DNA of 32,133 bases, taken from Verrucomicrobiota bacterium (GTDB lineage Bacteria > Verrucomicrobiota > Verrucomicrobiia > Opitutales > Opitutaceae). Position numbers and translations under genes: made by a program. How positions within the stretch are numbered: position 1 is the first letter of the stretch; each line of letters begins with the position of its first letter. Below the pieces are notes generated by a model. That model did no database searches, was not told where the DNA came from, and saw only the letters and a program-made list of their open reading frames with translations. This document shows positions 1-6,786 of the stretch, piece after piece. The stretch covers positions 1-32,133 of the forward strand of contig VHCI01000028.1 of the NCBI GenBank assembly GCA_016871775.1. Direction: 5' to 3'.

Positions 1-61
1 GGCCGCACAGCTCGCTTGGCTATGAATCGCCGCGACGCTTCGCGGCCAAAAACGTCTTACC

Positions 62-115
62 AATCTCAGGCTCCGGGCCGGACCGCCAAGCCGGTCCGTC
101 CCTCCGCCTGAGATT
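62..115. repeat. Long imperfect inverted repeat (hairpin)
   Basis: The outer arms AATCTCAGGC (62-71) and GCCTGAGATT (106-115) are perfect reverse complements. The inner arms at 75-84 and 93-102 pair with one mismatch, leaving an 8-base loop. A smaller perfect hairpin, GCCGCGA/TCGCGGC, sits just upstream at 29-46. Neither is followed by a clear T-run on either strand, so they are not textbook intrinsic terminators. They lie just beyond the truncated end of the dehydrogenase gene. They could be a REP-like element, a transcription barrier or the scar of a rearrangement, and the sequence does not decide between these. Confidence 0.6.
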
Positions 116-192
116 GCCAACGACCGACAACCCCACCATATCAACCAACGCCTCAGACTGACATCAAAGGTGGAGCAGTTCCGGCGTCCCTC

Positions 193-759
193 TCAGGTGG
201 GCGCGACGGCATTGACGGTGATGCCACGGGCCGCCCACTCCAACGCCATGCTCTTGGTGAGCATGTTGATCGCGGCCTTGGAACAAGAGTACGCCACATG
301 GTTGGCAATGGCGACCGAGGCGGCCTGCGAACTGATATTTACGATCCGGCCAAAACGCTGGGGCAGCATGAGCCGGGCAGCCGCTTGCGAACAGAGAAAG
401 GAACCACGCGCGTTTGCGGTCATGATTCGATCCCACTGCTCCGCGGTCTCGTCCAACGCCGCACAATTCGCCCCGTCACCGGCATTGTTCACAAGAATGT
501 CGAGGCGGGACGATTCCGACCCGACTTTTGCGAACGCACGGGCGATGGAAACCGAATCGGAAACGTCCAGTTGCACGGCGCGGGCACGCGAATCGAACCG
601 CTTCAAGGGTTCGGCAAGCGCCCGGACCTGCTGCTCCAGACGGCACCCGAAGTAAACAATCGCACCGTCAGCAAGCAAGGCCTCGGCAATGCCGAAGCCC
701 AGCCCTGCGGGATCATTTGCTCCGGTGACAAGGGCGATGAGAGGGAGGACTTTGTTCAT
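193..759 (-). CDS. Short-chain dehydrogenase/reductase, C-terminally truncated
   Basis: This is a classical SDR oxidoreductase (NAD(P)-dependent, Rossmann fold) of 188 residues from the ATG at 759. A TTG at 774 is a possible but less likely start. The cofactor loop LVTGAND...GLGFG is at about residues 10-23, LVNNAG at 89-94, the catalytic Ser in VNISS near 143, and the YSCSK motif with Tyr157 and Lys161. The frame stops straight after the VNAVAPT segment, whereas family members run on to about 250 residues with the substrate-binding loop and last helices. In the +1 frame about ten more codons are open before a stop, so even a frameshift would not restore the missing domain. The core is well preserved, so truncation looks recent. 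It lies in a low-GC eroded region beside other remnants. The substrate cannot be told and activity is doubtful. Confidence 0.75.
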   Translation of the reverse strand: MNKVLPLIALVTGANDPAGLGFGIAEALLADGAIVYFGCRLEQQVRALAEPLKRFDSRARAVQLDVSDSVSIARAFAKVGSESSRLDILVNNAGDGANCAALDETAEQWDRIMTANARGSFLCSQAAARLMLPQRFGRIVNISSQAASVAIANHVAYSCSKAAINMLTKSMALEWAARGITVNAVAPT

Positions 760-870
760 GATTGTTGAGGCCAATAAATCGGCATTAGCAGAGCCGCCGC
801 GAAACGAGAGTGACCCATTCGCGGCTCCCGCCTGGCGGCCTCAAAAAAAACGAGGTGCCACCAGGCAGGT

Positions 871-1009
871 TTGGAGGAGTGGAAAGCGTGCAAGACTCTA
901 CACCCGCTGGCCGCAGAGCGTGACGACAAACTTTGTGCGATCTACGACACTTATGCGGAAGCGGCGTTCAGGCGCCCTTTTGACATCAGGTGTGACGGCG
1001 ATTTCAAGG
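871..1009 (+). pseudogene. Possible sulfatase C-terminal remnant
   Basis: One plus-strand frame reads as a stretch with LHPLAAERDDKL followed by IYDTYAEAA and RRPFD. This recalls the end of arylsulfatase-type proteins, where a 'LAAE.P.K...L...Y..WA' helix follows the last strand. There is no start, no sulfatase CxPSR or metal-binding region, and no preserved gene around it. The resemblance is short and judged by eye. If right, it may belong to the same lost gene as the tail at 1097-1290, which has the same direction and lies 90 bases on. The alternative is chance coding-like sequence. Confidence 0.2.
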
Positions 1010-1096
1010 GGACTTCGGGCGACGGGAGGTCAGAATCCCGCCGCGCGTGCGAATCGCAGAACATTTCCGCGGCGTTGGGACCACCACCGACAGTAG

Positions 1097-1290
1097 GTTA
1101 AGGTCGGCAAATTCCGCTGCCAAATCGCGACCGCAACAGACAAGAAATTGCAGACCGCACTTGGCTTTACCAATCCCTAGGCACGCTCACGTTGCCGGCA
1201 GGCTCCACTACCCTCCGCGTCGAGTCGCTCACCATGCCGGGCAAAGCCGTGATGGACCTGAAGTCCGTCCGACTCACGCGCGAACGCTGA
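1097..1290 (+). pseudogene. Frameshifted tail of a sulfatase- or glycosidase-type protein
   Basis: From 1177 to the TGA at 1288-1290 the frame encodes LGTLTLPAG, then TTLRVESL and GKAVMDLKSVRLTRER. This is the closing strand pattern 'lG.v.LpaG.htL.l......vmdLrsv.L' that ends accessory galactose-binding-like domains of alpha-L-fucosidases and sulfatases. The preceding strands (VKVGKFRCQIATATDKK then LQTALGFTNP) lie in another frame, open from 1097 to a TAG at 1178-1180. The join therefore needs a frameshift near 1177. An in-frame TAG at 1094-1096 cuts off the upstream side. This is best read as the decayed 3' end of a polysaccharide-degradation gene. The exact enzyme family is not determined. 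Confidence 0.45.
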
Positions 1291-1693
1291 ATGGGAAATT
1301 CAGGCAATCGCGGGCACCGGAAAAGATGCTCTTGTGGTCACTGACGCCTGCCCCGGAACAGCGTGACGCCAAGGACTGAGTGAATTGCGACAGGGCTCCC
1401 GTGATTGAAACCTTGAACGACAGGCCACGGTAGAGGACCCAAGCAGGAGCCTGTTCAACTCCAGCGAGGCTGCGGGTCGGCCGAAAGATTTCCCGGGCGC
1501 GCCAGACGCGCCGCAGTTGAGGAACGGTCAAACATCGCGGCACGGTGCTCCTTTCCAGCGCAAGACTGCAGGTGTGAATCTGGCGTGCCTGTTTGGGTGA
1601 AGGCAGGTATCGGAGGTCATTTTGTCGGGGTGGAGGTGCGTTTCTCGCACGTTTGCCGTTTGCCTTGGGCGCCGGCGGCGTTTCGGTCGGCGG
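1291..1693. other. Stretch without a recognised gene
   Basis: I see no convincing coding sequence here on either strand. A minus-strand frame is open across it (1274-1942), but its translation has no recognisable domain and it is antisense to the DUF971 gene. A short inverted repeat (GGCGCG/CGCGCC, about 1496-1512) is present without a T-run. The part nearest 1693 should hold the promoter and leader of the DUF971-hisI-decarboxylase genes, but no clear -35/-10 pair stands out. Confidence 0.4.
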
Positions 1694-2008
1694 ATGCGCA
1701 CGCCGGTCAACATCCAGCTCATCGGGGACGAGGTCGCGATCGTCTGGGACGACGGCGGTGAGTCCTACTTCCAGCCGGAGCGCCTGCGGGCGGCCTCCCC
1801 GAGCGCGGCCAACCAGGGGGAACGGGACATTCTGGGCAACCGGTACGGCGGGGACGGGCCGCGGCAATTCCCCGGGGTGAAGGTCACGGGCTGGGAACGC
1901 GTGGGCAATTACGCGCTGCGCTTCGAGTTCAGCGACGGCCACCGCACCGGGTTGTACACCTACGACTACCTGCGTGACCTGCCGCCCGGGGGCCCGGGGC
2001 CCAGCTAA
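1694..2008 (+). CDS. DUF971 domain protein
   Basis: This small 104-residue protein has the DUF971 fold (gamma-butyrobetaine hydroxylase N-terminal-like). Visible features are the early WDDGGES turn, the LR element near residue 31, and the closing [24 protein letters not shown] segment spread over about residues 70-93. Many stand-alone members have a Cys-rich 'LR..CPCA.C' after the LR element, but here it reads [12 protein letters not shown], so no metal-binding cysteines are present. Its role is not established; relatives are often linked to iron-sulfur or Mrp/ApbC contexts. The ATG at 1694 is chosen because the domain starts immediately after it. It is followed 44 bases on by hisI in the same direction, possibly as an operon. 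Confidence 0.75.
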   Translation: MRTPVNIQLIGDEVAIVWDDGGESYFQPERLRAASPSAANQGERDILGNRYGGDGPRQFPGVKVTGWERVGNYALRFEFSDGHRTGLYTYDYLRDLPPGGPGPS

Positions 2009-2052
2009 GGGTTGCCACCGACGCGCGCGCCCGGCTTGCTCCGTTGTCTCCG

Positions 2053-2517
2053 ATGAGCCAGCACGCCTTCCCTCCCCGCACCACGACGGCCGAGATCGAG
2101 CTCGGCCGGACCCTGCAGCCCAAGTTCGGCCCCGACGGCCTGATCCCTTGCATCACGCAGGACGCGCACAGCGGCGAGGTGCTGATGTTCGCCTTCATGA
2201 ACGCGGAGTCCCTCGTCCACACGCTACGAACACGGAAGGCGACCTACTGGAGCCGCTCCCGCCAGAAGCTCTGGATGAAGGGCGAGGAGTCGGGCAACAC
2301 GCAGGAAGTGCGGGAGCTCCGCACGGACTGCGACCAGGACGTGCTGCTGCTCAAAGTCGAGCAGCGCGGTCCCGCCAACGCAAGCTGTCACAACGGCTAC
2401 CGCTCCTGCTTCTACCGCCGCCTCGCCGACCTCGGCGCCGCGGCGGCGGGCGCGCCCGCGCTCGAGTTCACCGGGGAGCGCCTCTTCGACCCGGCGCTCG
2501 TCTACAAGCGTCCCTGA
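2053..2517 (+). CDS. hisI: Phosphoribosyl-AMP cyclohydrolase
   Basis: HisI opens the purine ring of 1-(5-phosphoribosyl)-AMP in the third step of histidine synthesis, in the cytoplasm as a Zn/Mg-dependent dimer. The protein has 154 residues. The family core is complete: [20 protein letters not shown] at residues 65-84, TDCDQD at 91-96 (Asp92, Asp94, Asp96 for Mg and Cys93 for Zn), and CHNGYRSCF at 112-120 supplying Cys112 and Cys119. No HisE pyrophosphohydrolase domain is fused, so it is the monofunctional type. The ATG at 2053 is preferred to the in-frame TTG nine bases upstream. No other his gene is nearby. The PLP decarboxylase starts only 6 bases after its stop, suggesting translational coupling. 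Confidence 0.95.
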   Translation: MSQHAFPPRTTTAEIELGRTLQPKFGPDGLIPCITQDAHSGEVLMFAFMNAESLVHTLRTRKATYWSRSRQKLWMKGEESGNTQEVRELRTDCDQDVLLLKVEQRGPANASCHNGYRSCFYRRLADLGAAAAGAPALEFTGERLFDPALVYKRP

Positions 2518-2523
2518 CCTGCG

Positions 2524-3942
2524 ATGAGCCCGCTGGAAACGGCGTTCGACCCGGAGCGCTTCCGGCGCGAGGGACACGCGGTGGTGGACCTCCTGGCCGG
2601 CCTGCTCGCGGACGCGCAGGCGCGGCGGGGGCCCGTGCTGCCCCCAGTGGATCCCGCCGGCGAACTCGCGCACTGGCGGCGCAAGATGGCCGAGCCGCCC
2701 GGCGCGCTGGTGGACTTCCTGCGGGAGTTCGCCGCGCGCTCGATCCAGCTCCACCACCCGCGCTACGTGGGCCACCAGGTGTGCGCGCCCGCCCCGGAGG
2801 CGGCGCTGGCCGGGCTCGCCAGCGAGCTCCTCAACAACGCGATGGGGGTCTACGAGATGGGTCCCGCCGCCAACGCCCTCGAACGCTGGGTGGTCGAGGC
2901 CACCGCCGGGCTCCTCGGCTGGCCCGCGGGCGCCGGCTTCCTCACCTCGGGCGGAACCCTCGCCAACCTCACCGCGCTGCTGGCGGCGCGCAACCGGCGC
3001 CTCGGACCCGACGCCCTCGAGCGCGGGACCGCCCCCGACTGGGCCGTGATCGCGTCAGAGGAAAGCCATTACTGCACGGCCCGCGCCGTGCAGGTGATGG
3101 GCGGCGGGCGTGGGGGGCTCGTCACCGTGCCCACCGACGCGCGCTTCAAGCTCCGGCCAGAGCTGCTCCCCGCGGCCCTCGCCGAGGCGCACCGGCGCGG
3201 CCGCCGCCCGTTCGCGGTGGTGGCCTCCGCCTGCTCCACCTCGACCGGCAGCTACGACGACATCGGGGCGATCGCCGACTTCTGCGGGCGGCACGGGCTC
3301 TGGCTGCACGTGGACGGCGCCCACGGGGCGGCCGCGGCCTTCTGCCCGGAGCTGCGCGGGCGCCTCGCGGGGATCGAGCGCGCCGACTCCGCGGTGGTGG
3401 ACTTCCACAAGCTGCTGCTCAACCCCGCCCTCGCCACCGCCGTGCTGTTCCGCCAGCCGGGCGACGCGTGGGCCGCTTTCAACCAGGAGGCTCAGTACCT
3501 GTTCGGCCCCAGCGCGGAAGAGCCCTGGTGGGACAGCGGGCGTCGCACCTTCGAGTGCACCAAGCTCAGCCTCAGCCTGCGCATCGCGGCGCTCTGGCGC
3601 GGCGGCAATTCCGAGCTCTTCGCGGAGCACGTGCGGCGGGCCCACCGCCTCGCTCGCGACTTCGCCGCCCTCATCCGGGAACGGCCCGGCTTCGAGGTCG
3701 CGGTGGAACCCGAGTCCAATATCGTCTGCTTCCGGCGCACGCTCCCCGGCGCGGGACCCGCGGCGGTGGATGCCCTGAACGCGCGCGCGCGCGCGCGAAT
3801 CCTCGCGGACGGGAGCCACTATTTAGTAGAGACCACGATCGGTGGCCGCCGCTGGCTGCGCACCGCGCTGATGAATCCCCTGACGACCCTCGCGGACCTC
3901 GCGGCGCTGCTCGACGCGGTCGAGCGGGAGTCCGCCGCCTAG
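2524..3942 (+). CDS. Group II PLP-dependent amino acid decarboxylase
   Basis: This 472-residue protein belongs to the aromatic-L-amino-acid/glutamate/diaminobutyrate decarboxylase family (fold type I PLP enzymes). The phosphate-binding loop TSGGTLANL is at 141-149, and His182 in SEESHYC should stack on the cofactor. HVDGAHG at 262-268 holds Asp264, which contacts the pyridine nitrogen, and VVDFHKLL puts the Schiff-base Lys at 296. The N-terminal HHPRYVGHQ segment (77-85) is also typical. The substrate cannot be read from sequence; DOPA/tryptophan, glutamate and 2,4-diaminobutyrate branches are all possible. It follows hisI by 6 bases, and histidine is a conceivable but unproven substrate. A (CG)9 tract lies inside the gene, and its stop codon overlaps that of lpxA on the other strand. 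Confidence 0.88.
   Translation: MSPLETAFDPERFRREGHAVVDLLAGLLADAQARRGPVLPPVDPAGELAHWRRKMAEPPGALVDFLREFAARSIQLHHPRYVGHQVCAPAPEAALAGLASELLNNAMGVYEMGPAANALERWVVEATAGLLGWPAGAGFLTSGGTLANLTALLAARNRRLGPDALERGTAPDWAVIASEESHYCTARAVQVMGGGRGGLVTVPTDARFKLRPELLPAALAEAHRRGRRPFAVVASACSTSTGSYDDIGAIADFCGRHGLWLHVDGAHGAAAAFCPELRGRLAGIERADSAVVDFHKLLLNPALATAVLFRQPGDAWAAFNQEAQYLFGPSAEEPWWDSGRRTFECTKLSLSLRIAALWRGGNSELFAEHVRRAHRLARDFAALIRERPGFEVAVEPESNIVCFRRTLPGAGPAAVDALNARARARILADGSHYLVETTIGGRRWLRTALMNPLTTLADLAALLDAVERESAA
3780..3797. repeat. (CG)9 dinucleotide tract inside the decarboxylase gene
   Basis: Eighteen bases of alternating CG occur within the coding sequence and encode alternating Ala and Arg residues near residue 420 of the decarboxylase. 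Slippage by one unit would shift the frame and remove about the last 50 residues. It may simply follow from high GC. Confidence 0.85.
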
Positions 3943-4730
3943 CCCCGCGCGCCGCGCGCAAGCCCGCGCTCGCTGGCCCGGGCGAAATCCAGCATCCGCC
4001 GAAACTCCTCCGAGCCGGCATCGGGATCGGCCGCCAGGCGCTCCAGCGCTTGGGTGCGGTTGAAGCCTTCGCGGTAGAGCATCCGATGAATGCGCTTCAC
4101 GCGCTCCAGCTGCTCCGCCGAGAAGCCGCGCCGCTCCAGACCCACTCGGTTTACCGCCCGCACCTCCGCCGGCGTGCCGTCCGCGAGGCAGTAGGGCGGC
4201 AAGTCGTGGACCAGCTTGGCCGTGGCCGAGAGCATCGCGTGGGCGCCGAGGCGGCAGAACTGGTGGACCCCGCCGTAGCCACCCACCACCACGTGATCCT
4301 CGACCACCACGTGTCCAGCGAGCACCGCTCCGTTGCTCATCACGATGTGGTTCCCGAGCACACAGTCGTGCGCCACGTGGCACGCGGCCAGCAGAACATT
4401 GTCCGAGCCCACCCAAGTCAGGTCCCCGTCGCGCGTGGCGGCGTGAAGCGTCACGTACTCCCGGAAAACATTGCGGTCCCCGACGCGCAGCCCGGGCTTT
4501 CCGCCGGAAAATTTCAGGTCCTGCGTGCGCCCGCCGAGGCAGGCGTAGGGGAAAACCTCGCACGCGGAACCGAGCCACGTGTCCCCCTCGACCGAAGCAT
4601 GATGGTGCAGGCGGGTGCGGTCCCCGAGCACCACCTCGGGTCCGACGAAGGCGTAAGCGCCGATTTCAACCTCCGCGCCGAGGCGGGCACCGGGTTCGAT
4701 GATGGCGGTGGGATGAATTCGGCCCGCCAT
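3939..4730 (-). CDS. lpxA: UDP-N-acetylglucosamine acyltransferase
   Basis: LpxA moves an R-3-hydroxyacyl chain from ACP to UDP-GlcNAc, the first step of lipid A synthesis, as a cytoplasmic left-handed beta-helix trimer. The 263-residue protein starts IHPTAIIEPGARLG and continues through many hexapeptide repeats. It carries the catalytic-His segment CHVAHDCVLGN, equivalent to His125 in E. coli, and a helical C-terminal part. An upstream in-frame start is possible, but the ATG at 4728-4730 sits one base after the lpxC-fabZ stop (TAGCATG), with a GGAG just upstream, so this start and tight coupling are favoured. Its stop overlaps the convergent decarboxylase stop in one CTAG. LpxD and LpxB are not in the window. 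Confidence 0.95.
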   Translation of the reverse strand: MAGRIHPTAIIEPGARLGAEVEIGAYAFVGPEVVLGDRTRLHHHASVEGDTWLGSACEVFPYACLGGRTQDLKFSGGKPGLRVGDRNVFREYVTLHAATRDGDLTWVGSDNVLLAACHVAHDCVLGNHIVMSNGAVLAGHVVVEDHVVVGGYGGVHQFCRLGAHAMLSATAKLVHDLPPYCLADGTPAEVRAVNRVGLERRGFSAEQLERVKRIHRMLYREGFNRTQALERLAADPDAGSEEFRRMLDFARASERGLARGARG

Positions 4731-4731
4731 G

Positions 4732-6057
4732 CTACTCCGCTCCCTCCTCGACCACCGCAAACATCAGCTCCGCGGAGGACACCACTTGGCCGCCGACCGT
4801 GCAGTTGCACTCGGCCGCGGCGAGCTTGTCACCCCGGCACTTGGTGATCTTGGCGTTGATGATGATCTGGTCCCCGGGGCGTACCGGGCGGCGAAACTTC
4901 ACCTTGTCCGCGCTCATGAAGAACGCCGTCTTCCCGCTATTGCCCGTGCGCCGGAGCATCACGATGCCGGCGGCCTGCGCCATCGCCTCGAGCTGCAGCA
5001 CCCCGGGCATCACCGGGTTTGCCGGGAAGTGCCCGGTGAAGTAGGGCTCGTTGATAGTCACGTTCTTGATCGCGACCAGCTCGTCGTTGCCAATGAACTC
5101 CAGCACCCGGTCGATCATCACGAAGGGGTAGCGGTGTGGAATGGTGTCGAGGATGCGCCGGATATCGAGGGAGGTCTCGGTCGGCAGCACGGTCGCGGGC
5201 CGGGCCTTGCGCTTGGGGCCCTTGCGGCGCTCCTCCAGCTTCGCGGCGAGCGCCTTCGTCAGCTCGGCGTTGATCGCGTGGCCCGGTCGGGTCGCGACGA
5301 CGTGCGCCTTCAGCGGCAGGCCGAGCAGCGAGAGGTCCCCGATGATGTCGAGGATCTTGTGCCGCACGAACTCGTCCGCGAAGCGCAGCGGCTCCTTCGA
5401 GATGATCTTGTCGCCCCGGATCACCACCGCGCAGTCGAGCGAGCCGCCCTTGATCTTGCCCAGCTTCAGCAGCGACTCGATGTCCTCGTAGACCGTGAAG
5501 GTGCGCGCGGCCGCCACCTGGGTCATGTAGGCGTCTGGGTCGACGGTCAGGGACAGGTGCTGGGTGTGGATGCCGCGGTCGTCGGCGGAGGTGCAGGACA
5601 CCTTGAACTGGTCGCAGGGTAGCGCGATCACCGAGGAGTTACCGCGGGTGACCGACACCGGGGCGTCGAGCTCGAAGTACTCGCGGTCTGCCTCCTGCTC
5701 CACCGGCTCGCCCTGAAGGATGAGGTTCACGAAGGGCCGCGCCGAGCCGTCGAGGATGGGGGGCTCTGAGGCGTTCATCTCGACCACCGCATTGTCGATC
5801 CCGCAGCCCGCCAGCGCGCTGAGGACGTGCTCCACGGTGTGGATCTTGGCGTGGCCCGACTGGATGGTGGTGGCGCGGACGAGATCCGTGATCAGATCGA
5901 CCCGTGGCCGCAGCTCGGGGTTGCCGCTGAGGTCTACCCGGCGAAACACGATGCCAGAACCCACCGGCGCCGGCCGGAAGGTCAGAGTGACGTTCTCACC
6001 CGTGTGGAGCGCATTGCCTTGAATGGAGACCTCCCGCGCGAGGGTACGTTGCTTCAT
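4732..6057 (-). CDS. lpxC-fabZ: Bifunctional LpxC deacetylase / FabZ dehydratase
   Basis: This natural fusion of 441 residues has two parts. Residues 1 to about 275 are LpxC, which deacetylates UDP-3-O-acyl-GlcNAc, the committed step of lipid A synthesis. [10 protein letters not shown] gives His73, the probable general base Glu76 and Zn ligand His77; [13 protein letters not shown] gives His233 and Asp237; His260 matches the E. coli catalytic His265. A charged linker (about 275-295) leads to FabZ, the 3-hydroxyacyl-ACP dehydratase: [10 protein letters not shown] near 309-318 and [20 protein letters not shown] (342-361) with catalytic His343 and Glu357. Both active sites look intact. The fusion joins the enzyme that uses 3-hydroxyacyl chains for lipid A with the one that sends them to fatty acids. 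lpxA follows one base downstream; efp diverges 141 bases upstream. Confidence 0.97.
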   Translation of the reverse strand: MKQRTLAREVSIQGNALHTGENVTLTFRPAPVGSGIVFRRVDLSGNPELRPRVDLITDLVRATTIQSGHAKIHTVEHVLSALAGCGIDNAVVEMNASEPPILDGSARPFVNLILQGEPVEQEADREYFELDAPVSVTRGNSSVIALPCDQFKVSCTSADDRGIHTQHLSLTVDPDAYMTQVAAARTFTVYEDIESLLKLGKIKGGSLDCAVVIRGDKIISKEPLRFADEFVRHKILDIIGDLSLLGLPLKAHVVATRPGHAINAELTKALAAKLEERRKGPKRKARPATVLPTETSLDIRRILDTIPHRYPFVMIDRVLEFIGNDELVAIKNVTINEPYFTGHFPANPVMPGVLQLEAMAQAAGIVMLRRTGNSGKTAFFMSADKVKFRRPVRPGDQIIINAKITKCRGDKLAAAECNCTVGGQVVSSAELMFAVVEEGAE

Positions 6058-6198
6058 GGCTGAAACGTCAGCTTCCGGTCAGCCGCCCGGGCAGCGCAAG
6101 CGCGGAGATGCGCCGCCCGCGGCCTTGACAGCGGCGAAGGGCCGACCCCACCCTCAATCCCTTTAACCCGTTCTCCTCGTCCGCGAGATCCTCCCGTC

Positions 6199-6756
6199 AT
6201 GCCCGCTGCTAACGACATCCGCAAAGGCCAAGTCATCAAGTTCAACGGCGAGCCTCACCTCGTCATGGAGACCCAGCACCGTACCCCCGGCAACCTGCGC
6301 GCTTTTGTACAGATCAAGATGCGGAACCTCAGGTACGGCAAAGCTTTGGATCAGCGCTTCGCCTCGACGGACACCATTGAGGTGCTACCCACCGACCGGA
6401 AGTCGCTTGAATTTAGCTACGCCGACCGCGGCACGTACGCGTTCATGGACAATGACACGTTCGAGCAGATCGAGCTCACGGAGAGCCAGCTTGGGGACGT
6501 GAAGAACTACCTCGCCGCGGGCGGTAAAGTGGACGTGCTCTTCGTGGACGAGCGTCCGCTGTCGGTCGACGTCCCGGCCGCCGTGGCCCTAAAGGTGATC
6601 GAGTCAGCGGACGGCGTGAAGGGGGACACCGCGAGCAACGTCCAGAAGCCGGCCAAGTTGGAGACGGGCCTGGTCGTTCAAGTCCCCCTTTTCATCAAGG
6701 AAGGCGAAGTGATTCGCGTCAGCACGGTCGACGGCAGCTACCTCGGCCGCGTCTGA
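6199..6756 (+). CDS. efp: Elongation factor P
   Basis: EF-P binds the ribosome between the P and E sites and relieves stalling at polyproline. The 185-residue protein has the three usual domains: an N-terminal KOW-like domain (about 1-65), a central OB domain, and a C-terminal OB domain ending in VSTVDGSYLGRV. The tip loop of domain I reads HRTPGNLRAFV. Aligned with the E. coli PGKGQAF loop without gaps, Asn32 stands where E. coli has the beta-lysylated Lys34; an Arg follows at 34. No EpmA/EpmB or EarP gene is visible nearby. It diverges from lpxC-fabZ. The 141-base gap holds a TTGACA at 6125-6130 but no good -10 at the right distance. The leader just before ATG is C/T-rich with no Shine-Dalgarno site. 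Confidence 0.96.
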   Translation: MPAANDIRKGQVIKFNGEPHLVMETQHRTPGNLRAFVQIKMRNLRYGKALDQRFASTDTIEVLPTDRKSLEFSYADRGTYAFMDNDTFEQIELTESQLGDVKNYLAAGGKVDVLFVDERPLSVDVPAAVALKVIESADGVKGDTASNVQKPAKLETGLVVQVPLFIKEGEVIRVSTVDGSYLGRV

Positions 6757-6786
6757 GACGGCCCGTGGCGCCCGGGCCCCGGCGGC

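Noticed and set aside
1274-1942. Minus-strand open frame of 222 codons antisense to the DUF971 gene
   Set aside because: No recognisable motif, and it overlaps a DUF971 protein with a clear family pattern.
1974-4847. A very long plus-strand open frame crossing hisI, the decarboxylase and lpxA
   Set aside because: Its translation is Arg/Pro/Gly/Ala-rich with no domain. It is the out-of-frame shadow of well-supported genes in GC-rich DNA.
4729-5622. Plus-strand open frame antisense to lpxC-fabZ
   Set aside because: His/Val/Asp-rich low-complexity translation typical of the strand opposite a GC-rich gene.
6125-6130. TTGACA upstream of efp as a -35 box
   Set aside because: No -10-like hexamer at 16-19 bases, so it is recorded only as a possible partial promoter.
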